64,000 nucleotides of DNA from Mesotaenium endlicherianum. Lineage: Eukaryota; Streptophyta; Zygnematophyceae; Zygnematales; Mesotaeniaceae. How positions within the stretch are numbered: position 1 is the first letter of the stretch; each line of letters begins with the position of its first letter. The notes under the pieces are model-generated. The model was given only the letters and a program-made list of their open reading frames with translations. It was not told the DNA's origin and did not search any database. The stretch covers positions 1 to 64,000 of the forward strand of contig WELA01009486.1 of NCBI GenBank assembly GCA_009602735.1, read 5' to 3'. The position numbers and the translations under genes are program-made. Positions 36,307-47,389 of this stretch are shown in pieces.

Positions 36307-38879
36307 TCAGCCTTCTGGGACCACAATGCGCCCATTGTGCCACCAAAAACCGTGCTCAAATGTATAGTCTGAGCGGTTATTCCTTTTGTCCATACTGTCC
36401 ATCGTTACGGCTACACCGTTCAAGCCAGTACCCTGGAGATCTAGGAAAAATGGATCTTTGAGATAGCCCTCGTGAAACAGTTGATGCAGGTCAAGTGATT
36501 CCGAGTTATGCGCGCTATCCAAATTGGGTGTGCCCGCGTCACCAGGCGGTTGTACGTCGGACGTCTGGGGGGGTACAGCAGAATCAAGGGTGGCCGCCCT
36601 CGAAACCTGACCATTTTGTTCTTTAACGCCCGCAACGACCCCAGCAGCAAGTAACGCTGAGGAATTCGACTTAGAGGGTCCGCAACATTATTGCGACCAG
36701 GGCGATACGCCCAGTTAAAGTGGAATCGTTGTAAGAACTCAGACCATCTCGTCTGTCGTCTTGACAACGTTGGCTGAATTTGAAACAAGGTATTTGGGCA
36801 GTGATCCGTAACCACTGTCAAACCCTTGCAGCCTTCCAAATAACATCGCCAAATTTTTAAAGCATGTATGACTGCCCAGAGCTCCTGCTCTGTTGTAGAG
36901 TAATTTTGTTCGGCAGGGGTCAGCTTTCGACTCTCGAAACTGATAGGCTTCCCTGCCTGCAACAGGACAGCCCCGATCCCAACATTAGACGCATCCGCCA
37001 CTAGCTCGTAAGGCAAGTCGGGATCGGCTAATGAGAGAACTGGCGCATGAGTGAGGGCATACGAAATGCGCTCAAACGCAAGTTGTGTGGTTTCAGTCCA
37101 AATGAACGGCACATCTTTCCCGGTCAGAGTAGTGAGTGGCGCTGCCATCACTGAATAGCCTTGCATGAACTTACGAAAGTAATTTGCAAACCCAAGGAAC
37201 GAACGGACGGTATGTACATCTTTCGGGACTGGCCAATCCGCGACACACGCGATCTTGGCTGGGTCAGGGTGCACCCCTTTCGAACCCACTATATGTCTGA
37301 GGTACAACAGTTCATCCTTTAGGAAGGAACACTTTTTGAGCTTAGCGTACAGCTGTTGCTCACGGAGGATTTGCAACACCAACTCGAGGTGCTTGTAGTG
37401 CTCGGCCTCTGACTTTGAATAGACAAGGATATCGTCGAGGTAAACTTGGACGAACTTACCCAAGTACGGTCTAAACACGTCATTCATTGTGCTTTGGAAT
37501 GTCGCCGGTGCATTGGTAAGTCCAAAACTAAGGACTTTTTATTGGAAGTGACCAATAGGCGTCCGAAACGCTGTTTTGGGAACATCCTCTGGTGTGATTC
37601 GAATTTGATGGTAGCCTTGGGCTAGATCAAGTGAGGAGAACACGCATGCTCCTTGCAACGAATCAAACAAATCATCAATGCGAGGTAACAAATACCGGTT
37701 CTTGACCGTAATATTGTTCAACGCACGATAATCAATGCACATACGTAGGGTCCCATCTTTCTTTTGACCAAAGAGTATGGGCGCCCCGAATGGAGACGAG
37801 CTCGGCTCAATCCATCCTTTGGCTAGCAACTCGATTATTTGGTCCTTCATTTCCTGGAGCTCCAACAGGCTTAAGCGATAGATCGGTCGCCAAGTCGGTT
37901 GAGCATCAGGAACTAGAGGGATTGTATGCCCTATACCCCGATCAGGTGGTAACCCGGCTGGTATATCAGGTGGGAACACAGACTTATACTTGTGCAAAAG
38001 AGCAGATAGTTCCATTGTGAGTGTCGCCACATGATCAGGGATTTCTAACATCGGTTCTTTTGTAAAGAACTTAGTGGAAACCTCTGAGGATGCTTGTCTC
38101 AGTAATCCGTAGAAAACATTTTGACCTCGCTTTGCCAAGCGCCGAGCTTGCTTAACAGACAAAAGAAGAGTCCTCTTAGGACTTTCTAACTCCATTTCGG
38201 GCTGAAGGGGGCGAAGTGTTATCTTGTGACCCCCCTTGCGAACAATGCATGTATGTTGACCGTAGTCCAACAATGCCCTTGTTTGCGTAAGCCAAGTGTT
38301 ACCCAAAATTGCATCAACACCATCGGGCAAGTTCGTAACGTAGAACTTTTCGTTGCCATGGTATGACTGCACCTTAAGCGGTAACTTGATTGTTCCTGTA
38401 ATATTGGCTAAAGAACCATCGCCAAGGCGTAGTTGTTCAACCTTCTTTATGGGAACCAACTTCATTTCGAGCGCCAATCGGGCACTAATGAAGCTATTTG
38501 ATGCTCCTGAATCAATGACAGTGAGACATGACCGGCCCGAGATGTGAATCTCAAAAGTCATACTTAAAGCCAAAGAAGCATTATGCATCACGAGCAATGT
38601 CCTCGCCTTGAGAGGAAATTGGGAAATATGGAGTTTCTTTACCAAAATGCCGTTTTGCATTGCCAAATCGGCGGGAAACTGAGTGATTGGCTCAGACTTC
38701 GCGCGTTTGCGTGTAAATGCAGCAATATAAATTGGTGCAAAACACTTGCGCATCTTCCGTAAACGAGATAAGTGTGCGTAACACCGTTCAACGTTAGGGT
38801 CATGCGGTTGGAAGTGCAAGAACATGCAAGCATGGATGCACTCGAGCTCCAAGAACTCGGCAAAGCTCAACACTTGCAT
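36307..38879 (-). pseudogene. protease, RT and RNase H of element B (fossil)
   Basis: Minus-strand frames 38879-37539 and 37487-36441 carry the aspartic protease ([18 protein letters not shown]), RT ([29 protein letters not shown], catalytic VQVYLDDILVYSK) and RNase H (ELVADASNVGIGAVLLQ, NVADPLSRIPQR). The first frame begins with about 100 residues of unrecognised sequence before the protease, where gag would be expected. Fossil, with a few breaks. Confidence 0.88.
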
Positions 38880-38931
38880 ACCAATATATTTGGAACGAAA
38901 TATATTTATATCGGGTATGCCTGAGAGAACA

Positions 38932-39333
38932 AGAATCGTAAAGTAATTCGATTACTTTGCAAAAGTATAACGTAATTAATCATATAGTAGTTTGATGAAT
39001 TATGGCGAAATAACTTAATCAATTATGGATTGATTAATTTATTTTGACTGTCACTATTTCGGATATTAACAGTTTTTGTTTTCGGTTAACGACGCGTCGC
39101 TAACCCGAAAGAAAACACCGAGTTGTGGCCCAAGGGAGCCACCGGTCGGAATCGAACCCGCGACCTCCCGGTCGTCGCGTCGCGATTCCAAAAATCGTCG
39201 TAAAGTTAAACGAAACATAATATGCAAAGTTACTTTGCATTTCGGCGGATTCAAACCCGCGACCTTTCGTTTAAAACGTTCACACCTAACCGATTGGCCA
39301 AAGTAGTTTTAATAACTATTGGTTCATGTCGAA
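38932..39333 (-). repeat. inverted copy of unit S in the leader of element B
   Basis: This stretch is the reverse complement of the 402-bp unit inside both LTRs and has the same length. It lies only 36 bases from the 5' LTR. It makes a long imperfect inverted repeat with 39788-40185, across a spacer of about 450 bases. Confidence 0.8.
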
Positions 39334-39368
39334 GTTATGGCGTGAAGGACGTGAAGGCTCGATACCAA

Positions 39369-40355
39369 TGTAACGTTTCTGCTTTCCACGAGGATCTTTG
39401 CTCGGTATTCAAGAATAATTTAATATTAGCAGAAAGAAATAACGATAACTTCAAGAAAATGCACAATCCTTGTGAAAGCGAAAATGTAAACTAATAGAAT
39501 TTGTGCTTGTGAGAGTTGCACTCACAATGACTCTTGCAAGTATATATACTTGCACAACGTGAGGCACTGGTGTGCTTCGAGTCACCACCTAGGGCACTGG
39601 TTCATGTTCAACGAAAAACGGTTGGATTGGAGACAACCAATTCGGCCGAATGCTCCTAACGCGCCGTTTGGCTTTGAGGAGACTTTTCGACGGTTTCCGA
39701 AAAACCGTTATACGCCAAACGGGCGTTTTCGCGTCCGCGCGACTTTTGAAAAAGTCGCGACTGCTCGCGCGGTCGCGTACAGTTTGATTAGACATGAACC
39801 AATAGTTGTAAAAACTACTTTGGCCAATCGGTTAGGTGTGAACGTTTTAAACGAAAGGTTGCGGGTTTGAATCCGCTGAAATGCAAAGTAACTTTGCATA
39901 TTATGTTTCGTTTAACTTTACGCCTTTTCGGAATCGCGACACGACGACCGGGAGGTCGCGGGTCGATTCCGACCGGTGGCTCCCTTGGGCCACAACTCGG
40001 TGTTTTCTTTCGGGTTAGCGACGCGTCGTTAACCGAAAACAAAGACTGTTAATATCCGAAATAGTGACAGTCAAAATAAATTAATCAATCCATAATTGAT
40101 TAAGTTATTCCGCCATAATTAATCAAATTACTTTATGATTAATTACATTATACTTTTGCGAAGTAATCGAATTACTTCACGATTCTTTTTGCAATAGTAT
40201 TCGGGTCGTTTCGCCAATCAACCGGGAATTAGTCGGCACACGTGTGTGTCGAAATAATTCGATAACCATGCAATCTTATACAAAATAAAAGTATAACGTC
40301 TTTTAGGTAATTAGAAAAACGTTCTGAATACGCCCAAAAAGCTCAGATCGTTACA
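39369..40355 (-). repeat. 5' LTR of element B
   Basis: This 987-bp partner of 33789-34778 has the primer-binding site immediately below it (39356-39367) and ACGGG above it (40356-40360). Confidence 0.92.
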
Positions 40356-40477
40356 ACGGGTTCCCGCTGCATGGCTTTCTGCCTGGTTTTTGACATTCTC
40401 GTTATCCTGGTTCTCCATGTCTGGGGAGTTGCTAGTTTAAGACCTTGTCCTTACCATACAAAGAGACTCTGATAACT

Positions 40478-40489
40478 GCTCCGATACCA
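40478..40489 (-). other. primer-binding site of element F
   Basis: Read on the minus strand this is TGGTATCGGAGC, close to the initiator-methionine tRNA complement used by many plant LTR elements. It follows directly after the LTR end TTCATTTCA. The gag start (40361-40440) lies next to it. Confidence 0.8.
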
Positions 40490-40490
40490 C

Positions 40491-41211
40491 TGAAATGAAT
40501 CGACCTACCAAATAGGCGATTAACAATAAAACAAAGATCTTTATATCAGCAAGTAATCTTTATGGATCTTCCGTTAACTGATTAAACGGCAAAAGGACAA
40601 CACACTAGCAGTGGACAACACTCGTGTATCAAATGCGAGTAAACTAGCATCAATAATGCACTCAGTAAACTCATACATAAGCAAGGTTAGAAGACAGTGC
40701 GTATCAATGGCTTCTCGCCTTGGATTCAGATCTCTCTCAGTCAGCTGTACAAGAGTGTTGGCCTCGTTTCCAAATGCCGAACTCGATAGCAATGCCTACC
40801 ATATGTACATGGAATGAGTTTACTGTTCAACGGCCTGTGCGATGGCACCGCCTAATCGGGAGTTAACCACGTTGGTAGGACCTCGGTAAACCAAATCCAC
40901 CGCCATCTCCCATCATCCCAAATCGCCATCCATCATAGGGATGTCATCTGGCCATTCATCTAGCGTATCACACTTAGATGCATATCGAGGCAGTTCGCTG
41001 CTACCGAGTACGGAAGTCAGCTGGCTGTCAAAGAATGTGTCAGCAAGCTGACTTAAGTGGACTTCAGCCTGCTGCTTCCGGCTGAGTCATTAAACTGATA
41101 TTAAATATAAAGTCCAGCAGACTAATTATCAACTAAAGTCCAGTAGGCTGAACTTAAATAACTATTATATTTAAATGAATATTATATCAACCAACATACT
41201 GATTCATTACA
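40491..41211 (-). repeat. 5' LTR of element F (LTR family A)
   Basis: This 721-bp LTR starts TGAAATGAATCG and ends GATTCATTACA. It is very close to the LTRs of E, yet well diverged from its presumed partner at 15114-15846. Its upper edge abuts the LTR fragment at 41212. Confidence 0.88.
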
Positions 41212-41475
41212 GATGTCATCTGGCCATTTATCTAGCACACCACACTTAGATGCATATCTAGGCAGTTCGCTGCTATCGAGTACGGAAGGCAGCTGGTTGG
41301 CAAGGAATGTGTCAGCAAGGTGACCTAGTAGACTTCAGCCTACTCCTCCCGGCTGAGTCATTAAACTGGTAGTTATATAAAGTCCAGCAGGCTCAATACC
41401 AACTAAGTTCACCAGGTTGAAGTTATTTAACTATTATATTAACTATTATATCTACCAATATACTGATTCATTACA

Positions 41476-44400
41476 CTTCTCTTATGTGGAGAGCAAAGAG
41501 TTAAAAACACAGTTTGTAGAGCTGGAGGAAAATGGTTACATTTTCCCCAGTAAGTCACCTTATGGCGCACCCATCCTCTTTGTTAAGAAAAGAATGGGAG
41601 TATGCGAATGTGTGTGGATTATAGAGCTCTGGACACAATTACAGTAAAGAACAAGTATGCTTTATCCAGAATCGACGACTTGCTTAATACCCTGTCTGGT
41701 GCTAAAGTGTTCAGTAAGATAGATTTTAAAAGTGGGTATCATCAAATCAGAATTGCTGAGGGAGATCAACGCAAGACTGTCTTTCGCACACGTTATGGAC
41801 ACTATGAGTTTAATGTGATGCCATTTGGAATGACTAATGCTCTTGCAACCATCATGGGTGCTATGAATGACAATTTAGGCCTTACTTGGATAAGTTTGTG
41901 CAAGTCTTCTTGGATGATATTCTGATTTTCTCTAAAAAAGAAGGTGAGCATGCGGCACACTTAAAGACAGTCATGGACACTTTAAGAAGGAATCAGTTAT
42001 ATGCTAAAATGAGCAAGTGTGATTTCTTTAAGGAAAGTATTGAATTCTTGGGCCACGTTGTCAGTAAGGAAGGCATCAGTGTGGATCCTAAGAAAGTCCA
42101 GACCATAAGGGACTGGCCAGTACCACAGTTTGTCTCGAAAGTTAGATCCTTCCTTGGGTTGGCTAACTACTATAGGCAATTCACTGAGAATTATTCTACA
42201 AAGGCCAATAAACTGACTGACCTTACTAAGGACATTGGGTATGTGTGGAGGGTAGAGCAGCAAGCTGCCTTCCAGACCCTTAAGGAAAGTATTGAATCCT
42301 TAGGCCACGTTGTCAGTAAAGAGGGCATAAGTGTGGACCCTAAGAAAGTCCAGACCATAAGGGACTGGCCCGTACCACAGTCTGTCTCTTAAGTTAGATC
42401 CTTCCTCGGGTTGGCTAACTACTATAGGAGATTTATTGAGAATTATTCCACAAAGGCTAGTAAACTGACTGACCTTACTAAGAAAGACATCGGGTATGTG
42501 TGGGGGGAAGAGCAGCAGGCTGCCTTCCAGACCCTTAAAGATGCCCTTTGTTCTGCCCCAGTGCTAGCCGTGTATGACCCCAGCAAACCGGTGCAGGTGG
42601 TTACTGATGCCTCTGACTTTGCCATGGGTGCTATTTTGTTGCAGCCTGCTGACAAAACCACAAAGGATGGTAAGGTACGGCAGGAGTGGCATCCTGTGTT
42701 GTATGAGTCTATGAAATTTAATCCAGCGGAGATTAATTACTCAGTGCATGATAAAGAGCTGCTAGCTATCATTCATGTACTCAAACAGTGGAGAGCATAC
42801 TTACATGGTAAAGCTTTTAAGGTGATTACAGATCATCTAGCTCTGACCCACTTTCAGAAGAAGTCCAAGCTGTCGAGGAGGGAGAACCGCTGGAGCCAGA
42901 TGCTGGAGCAGTTCCAAGTCCAGATCGACTACAAACCAGGGAAGTTGAATCCTGCTGATGCACTCTCTAGAAGACCTGACTTGCAAGAAAGGAACTTTAG
43001 TCAGCATGCTGTAGATAAAGTCCTGTGTGCACTCACTTCACTAAAGGTGAAAAAGTCCTTCCTTGAACAACTTAGGAAAGCCTACCTTTCTGACCCAACA
43101 TTTGAGCCCAGCCCCACTACTGGTATGTGTCGTGCTACTGCACTCGGGTATAAGCTTAAGGGAGGGGTCTGGGTGACTGAAACCACTTCAGGCAGGCTGA
43201 AGCTGGTCATTCCTAATAACTTGGAAATCAGGTCCCTTTTATTGAGTCAAGCACATGACAGTTTACTGGGTGGGCATTTGGGGCAGGCCAAAACTGTTGG
43301 CAAACTGGCAAAACATGATCATTGGGAGGGATTATCTCGGGAGGTCTTGATATACGTTAAGTCCTGTGACCAGTCTCAAAAGAATAAGTCTAGGCACACA
43401 CCACCGAGGGGCCTCATACAACCGCTGCCCATCCCAGCTGGCCTCTGGGAAACAATATCCATGGACTGGGTGGTCACACTGCCACGAACTGCCAATGGGC
43501 ATGATTCGATCCTGGTAGTCGTGGATAAACTGACAAAAATGGTCATTTTCATCCCCACAACTGTCAAAGTAACTGCACTCAAAACAGCGAGACAGTTCTA
43601 CAACCATGTAGTATGCCAACATGGGCTACCTTCTAATATCGTCTCAGACCGAGACTCAAAATTTACCTCTAAGTTCTGGAGAGCTTTAATGGGGTTAATG
43701 GGAGCCAAACAGCTGCTCAGCACAGCAAACCACCCTCAGACTGATGGGCAGACTGAAAGAACTAACCGAGTTCTGCAGGAGGTGCTGAGAGCANTTGAGA
43801 GCATATNNNNNNNNNNNNNNNNNNNNCCAAAAACAAGATAATTAGGATGACCTGTTCACTCAAATTCAGTTTACGGTCAACAGTGCGGTGCACGCGTCAA
43901 CGGGCAAGACTCCTTCTAAACTCAGCCTGGGTAGAGTCCCTAAGTCTCCTTCAAATGTACTGGGGGAGTCTTTAACTGACCCTGAAGGGATTGACAATCC
44001 GGTCTTCCTCCAGTTAACTCAGGACTTTGCTGACATCCTGTCAGAAGTCCAGCAGAACCTGCACAGAGACCAAGAAAACCAACAAAAGTACGCTAATCAG
44101 CACCGTCGAGAACTGACCTTTTCTAAAGGCGATTTGGTCAAACTGCATTCTCAGCACCTGTACCTCCCTGATGTGGTCAAGAAAAAGCTTGGCCCTGTCT
44201 GGGTCGGTCCATATTCGGTGGTGCGTCGTGTCGGTCAGAATGCTTACAAACTGAACATGTCAGCCGAATACAAGGGTCACCCGGTCTTTAATGTCTCCTT
44301 CCTGGAACCATACATCAAAGGTGATACACTGTTCACAGGTCGGTTACCTGTCCAACCGGGCCCGGTCCCCGCTGTCCGGGACGGCGACCCTGAGGAATAT

Positions 44401-44583
44401 GAGGTCGATGAGATTTTAGACGCTCGCTCGGTCCGTCGATCGTCTAAATATGTCATGAAGTACCTCCTCCGATGGAAGGGTTACGATGCTTCTGGAGATA
44501 CTTGGGAATTTAAAGACCAGCTGACCAATGCCAAAGGGGCGTTGAAACGGTTACACCTTCGGGCGGCTGGGGCACCGCCCTAA
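41476..44583 (+). pseudogene. RT, RNase H, integrase and chromodomain region of element G (fossil)
   Basis: Translations on + give RT ([31 protein letters not shown]), RNase H ([16 protein letters not shown]), the integrase zinc region and core ([39 protein letters not shown]), the GPY/F module (KLGPVWVGPYSVV) and a chromodomain (EEYEVDEILDARS, KYLLRWKGYDASGDTWE). The frame 42411-43841 is open for about 476 codons up to the assembly gap. Closely similar to E. Confidence 0.87.
43807..43826. other. assembly gap of 20 N
   Basis: A run of 20 ambiguous bases, with one more at 43794, lies inside the integrase region of element G. Its true size is unknown. It makes the order and orientation of the surrounding repeat uncertain. 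Confidence 0.99.
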
Positions 44584-44633
44584 CTGTCCCTTCAGTAGAC
44601 ATGGGAAGGTGACAGGAGGTCCTGTCTCCATAT

Positions 44634-44705
44634 AAGTTGGAGGGGGATGTGACAGTTAGTGACAGTAGTGACAGGCAGCCCACCTTTGAAATTGAGTTGG
44701 AGGGA
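44634..44705 (+). repeat. PPT-like motifs and GTGACAG repeats before the accessory ORF of G
   Basis: AAGTTGGAGGGGG (44634-44646) is followed by three GTGACAG units (44649-44674) and a second AGTTGGAGGGA (44695-44705). The true 3' polypurine tract of the element (46664-46675) has the same core. Confidence 0.6.
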
Positions 44706-44922
44706 GTGGTATTTTATTTCAAGATCAGCCGAAAAATCTTTGATAACCATATTACACACTCAACCTGTGCTCACACTCACTTTCTCTCTAACTCAATTTT
44801 CCCTTATATTCACTCACACCAGGTATTCCACACTAGGAACTCTCCCGATCGCGTTCCTCTTCATCAAGGGCACTCATTAGCGGCAAAACATCATGACGTC
44901 ACTAACTGCACTGTGTTTATGA

Positions 44923-46450
44923 TTGAGCGGGATGACTCAAAAGTCGGAACTCAAGAGGAAGAGAAGGGCGGAAGAGGCACATGCAGAATACTTGCAATTC
45001 CGTGGAGACATCGAATCATCCTCCATCTCGGCTCGGGAATCACAACGACTCCAACAACAGCGGGAGGCACAGAAGAAGAAGGAGGAGGAGGAACACGCCA
45101 GATTGAGGCAGGAAGAACTGGACATAAAAGTTGCAGAGGAGGCCAAGAAGGCAGAAGAGGAGAGGCAAGCTGAAGAGAGGCGGAAGCAGCAGGCTAAAGA
45201 AGAAGAACAAAAGAGAATCAGCAGCTACCGCTACACAAAACTGGGCAAGGGCTTCGATCATCTGGAGGAGGCCTTCAAGTATGCTCAGAGAAGTCGCAGT
45301 GAGTCACAGAAGGACATCCTCCAGAAGGAAGGGGAGACATCCGAAAACTTTGACAAGTATATAGAGGTCAGCACGGGGCTCCTCCTCTACCACGATTAAG
45401 CCAGGATGGTAGGATATATGGTCAGAGAGGCCAAGACAATGGCCCAGGTGAACGAAGCAGGGGCTGTATCGATTCCTGGTATCTGGGGGGAAGATAGGGT
45501 CATCGGGATGATCCCCATGGACGCGGACAGCTTTAAAGACTCTACACCCCATAACAGGTTCAAGGCCATGTATAATGAGGTGGAGAAAAGGAGCAGGGAA
45601 TTCTTGGCCAGGGAAACCAGTCAGCTGGACTTTGCAGGGCACTGGTACCCTTGTACTCTTAAAAGTAGAGACCCTGCCTTCTTCCAAAAGCCCACCAATT
45701 GGCGGTGGATGACCATCAACATGAGGGACCAGCGTAATGACAGGACGACGGATGAAGATTTCCTGACAGACCTAAAGGGGAACATAGTATTGCCCCCTCA
45801 CCTTGCGGCTTGGGACCCAAGATTGGATGCAGTCAGAGACTGCATGAGCCAAGAAATGCTGGGGGACAGAAGCAGGGCCCGAGAGTCATTCTCAAAAGGG
45901 AAGCACGCTTATGCCAAATGGGCATGCAAGCAGGGGGGAAAGGACCTGTATGCGGTCCGGACTCAACAGCCCCCACCAGCACCCAAAAGGGGAAGGTCAG
46001 TGGGATATTCTTTTTCTCGGGAAGGGCTGGAGCAGCTGACAGAAGAGACCCTAGAAGTCTTAGAGGAAACCGGGGATGGAGAGGAGGAGGAGTCAGAGGA
46101 GGACGAGGAGGAAGGCGAGGAGGAGGACACTAGCCCCGCCGTGATCCTGACACCTGCCACATCCCCTGTAAGGGAGAAGACGGGGTTGGCCCCGCAGCAA
46201 CTCGCTGAAGAGGAGGATATCACTTGGCTGGGAATTGCCAAAGGACGGACCCCATCTCCAGGCAAGGAGACCCGGTCAGACAGGGCAGACAGGAGGGCTG
46301 CTAGAGAAATAGCCAGAGGCCTGCCGGCATCTCCCTCGCAGAGAGGGCATGTACCCTTAGCTCATGTCATGCAACATCCTTCTGGGATGCCGGTATATGT
46401 ACCTGTCAGTTTGAGGGCTGCCCAGGAGAAGGCTGCCTCCCCTCAGTTTT
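44923..46450 (+). pseudogene. accessory 3' ORF of element G (fossil)
   Basis: It begins with a KRKRR basic patch and a long E/K/R/Q coiled coil (frame from 44923), then STGLLLYHD, IPGIWGEDRVIGMIPM, WMTINMRDQRND, LPPHLAAWDPRL, FSKGKHAYAKWA, a highly acidic segment (45 or so residues of E/D), and GHVPLAHVMQHPSGMPVYV. The motif order matches the regions at 21027-22783 and 15900-18381. No known family is recognised. Fossil, broken. Confidence 0.6.
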
Positions 46451-46676
46451 AGACTGTGCAGGAGGAAACAGCCCGTTTACTGCGTTCTCCGCGGGGCCCC
46501 TACGCGGATCCCCCAGGCTTTAGGAGACCCCAAAGACAGGAGGAGGTCTTGCTCCCCTGAGTATAGGGCCTCAGGGACATCTCCCTCCTAATGGCAGTAG
46601 GCTGGGGACGGAAGGGACAGCACGCTGTTATTAGTGTTAGTGTTGGCGAGGCGACAACATGATAAATTGGAGGGAT

Positions 46677-47389
46677 TGTAATGAATCAGTATATTTGTTG
46701 ATATAATATTCATTTAAATATAACACTTAAATAAGTTCAGCCTGCTGAACTCTAGTTAATAATCAGTCTGCTGGACTTTAGATTTAATATCAGTTTAATG
46801 ATTCAGCCGAAAGCAGCAGGCTGAAGTCAGCTTAAGTCAGCTTGCTGACACATTCTTTGACAGCCAGCTGACTTCCGTACTCGGTAGCAGCAAACTGCCT
46901 CAATATGCATCTAAGTGTGGTATGCTAGATGAATGGCCAGATGACATCCCTATGATGGATGGCGATTCGGGATGATGGGAGATGGCGGTGGATTTGGTTA
47001 ACCGAGGTCCTATCAACGTGGTTAACTCCCGGGTAGGCGGTGCCATCGCACTGGCCGTTGAACAGTAAACTCATTCCATGTACATATGCTAGGTATTGCT
47101 CTCGAGTTCGGCATTTGGAAACGAGGCCAACTCTCTTGTACAGCTTACTGAGAGGGATCTGAATCCAAGGCAAGAAACCATTGATATGCACTGTCTCCTA
47201 GCCTTGCTTATGCGTGAGTTTATTGATTGCATTATTGATTACTTCCGCTCGACTTACGAGTATTGTCCACTGCTAGTGTGTTGTCTTTTGCTGTTTAATC
47301 AATTAACAGAAAATACCATAAAGATTACTTGCTGATATACAGATCTTCATTAATTGTTAATCGCCCATTTGGTAAGTCGATTCATTTCA
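46677..47389 (+). repeat. LTR family A, + orientation
   Basis: This 713-bp LTR runs from TGTAATGAATCAG to GATTCATTTCA and is opposite to the other family A copies. ACAAG follows at 47390-47394. A near match to it in reverse complement (CTTCT) starts the coding piece at 41476, consistent with an original target duplication. Confidence 0.85.

Larger units (their letters stand above)
33789..40355 (-). mobile_element. element B: Ty3/gypsy chromovirus nested in gag of F (fossil)
   Basis: This 6567-bp insertion runs from TGTAACG to CGTTACA and is flanked by ACGGG. It codes on the minus strand: 5' LTR 39369-40355, primer-binding site 39356-39367 (complement TGGTATCGAGCC), leader, protease-RT-RNase H-integrase-chromodomain, polypurine tract just above 34778 (complement of a CTCCTCCCCCC run), 3' LTR 33789-34778. 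The LTRs differ at about 30 of 990 sites by eye (3%), so it is roughly as young as E. I recognise no gag between the leader and protease. Its pol is only distantly related to that of E and F. Fossil: looks nearly whole apart from gag, with a few breaks. Confidence 0.9.
15114..41211 (-). mobile_element. element F: Ty3/gypsy chromovirus, host of two nested insertions (fossil)
   Basis: Element F codes on the minus strand. Its own sequence is in pieces: 15114-20278 (3' LTR, accessory 3' ORF modules, chromodomain, integrase), 30416-33788 (RNase H, RT, protease, most of gag) and 40356-41211 (gag start, primer-binding site, 5' LTR). Element E sits between the integrase and RNase H regions with a TTTAT duplication (20274-20278 and 30416-30420). 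Element B sits in gag with an ACGGG duplication (33784-33788 and 40356-40360). The matching duplications are what prove that the pieces belong to one element. It is broken in many places and is the oldest layer of the nest. Its right end abuts an LTR fragment of element G. Confidence 0.85.
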
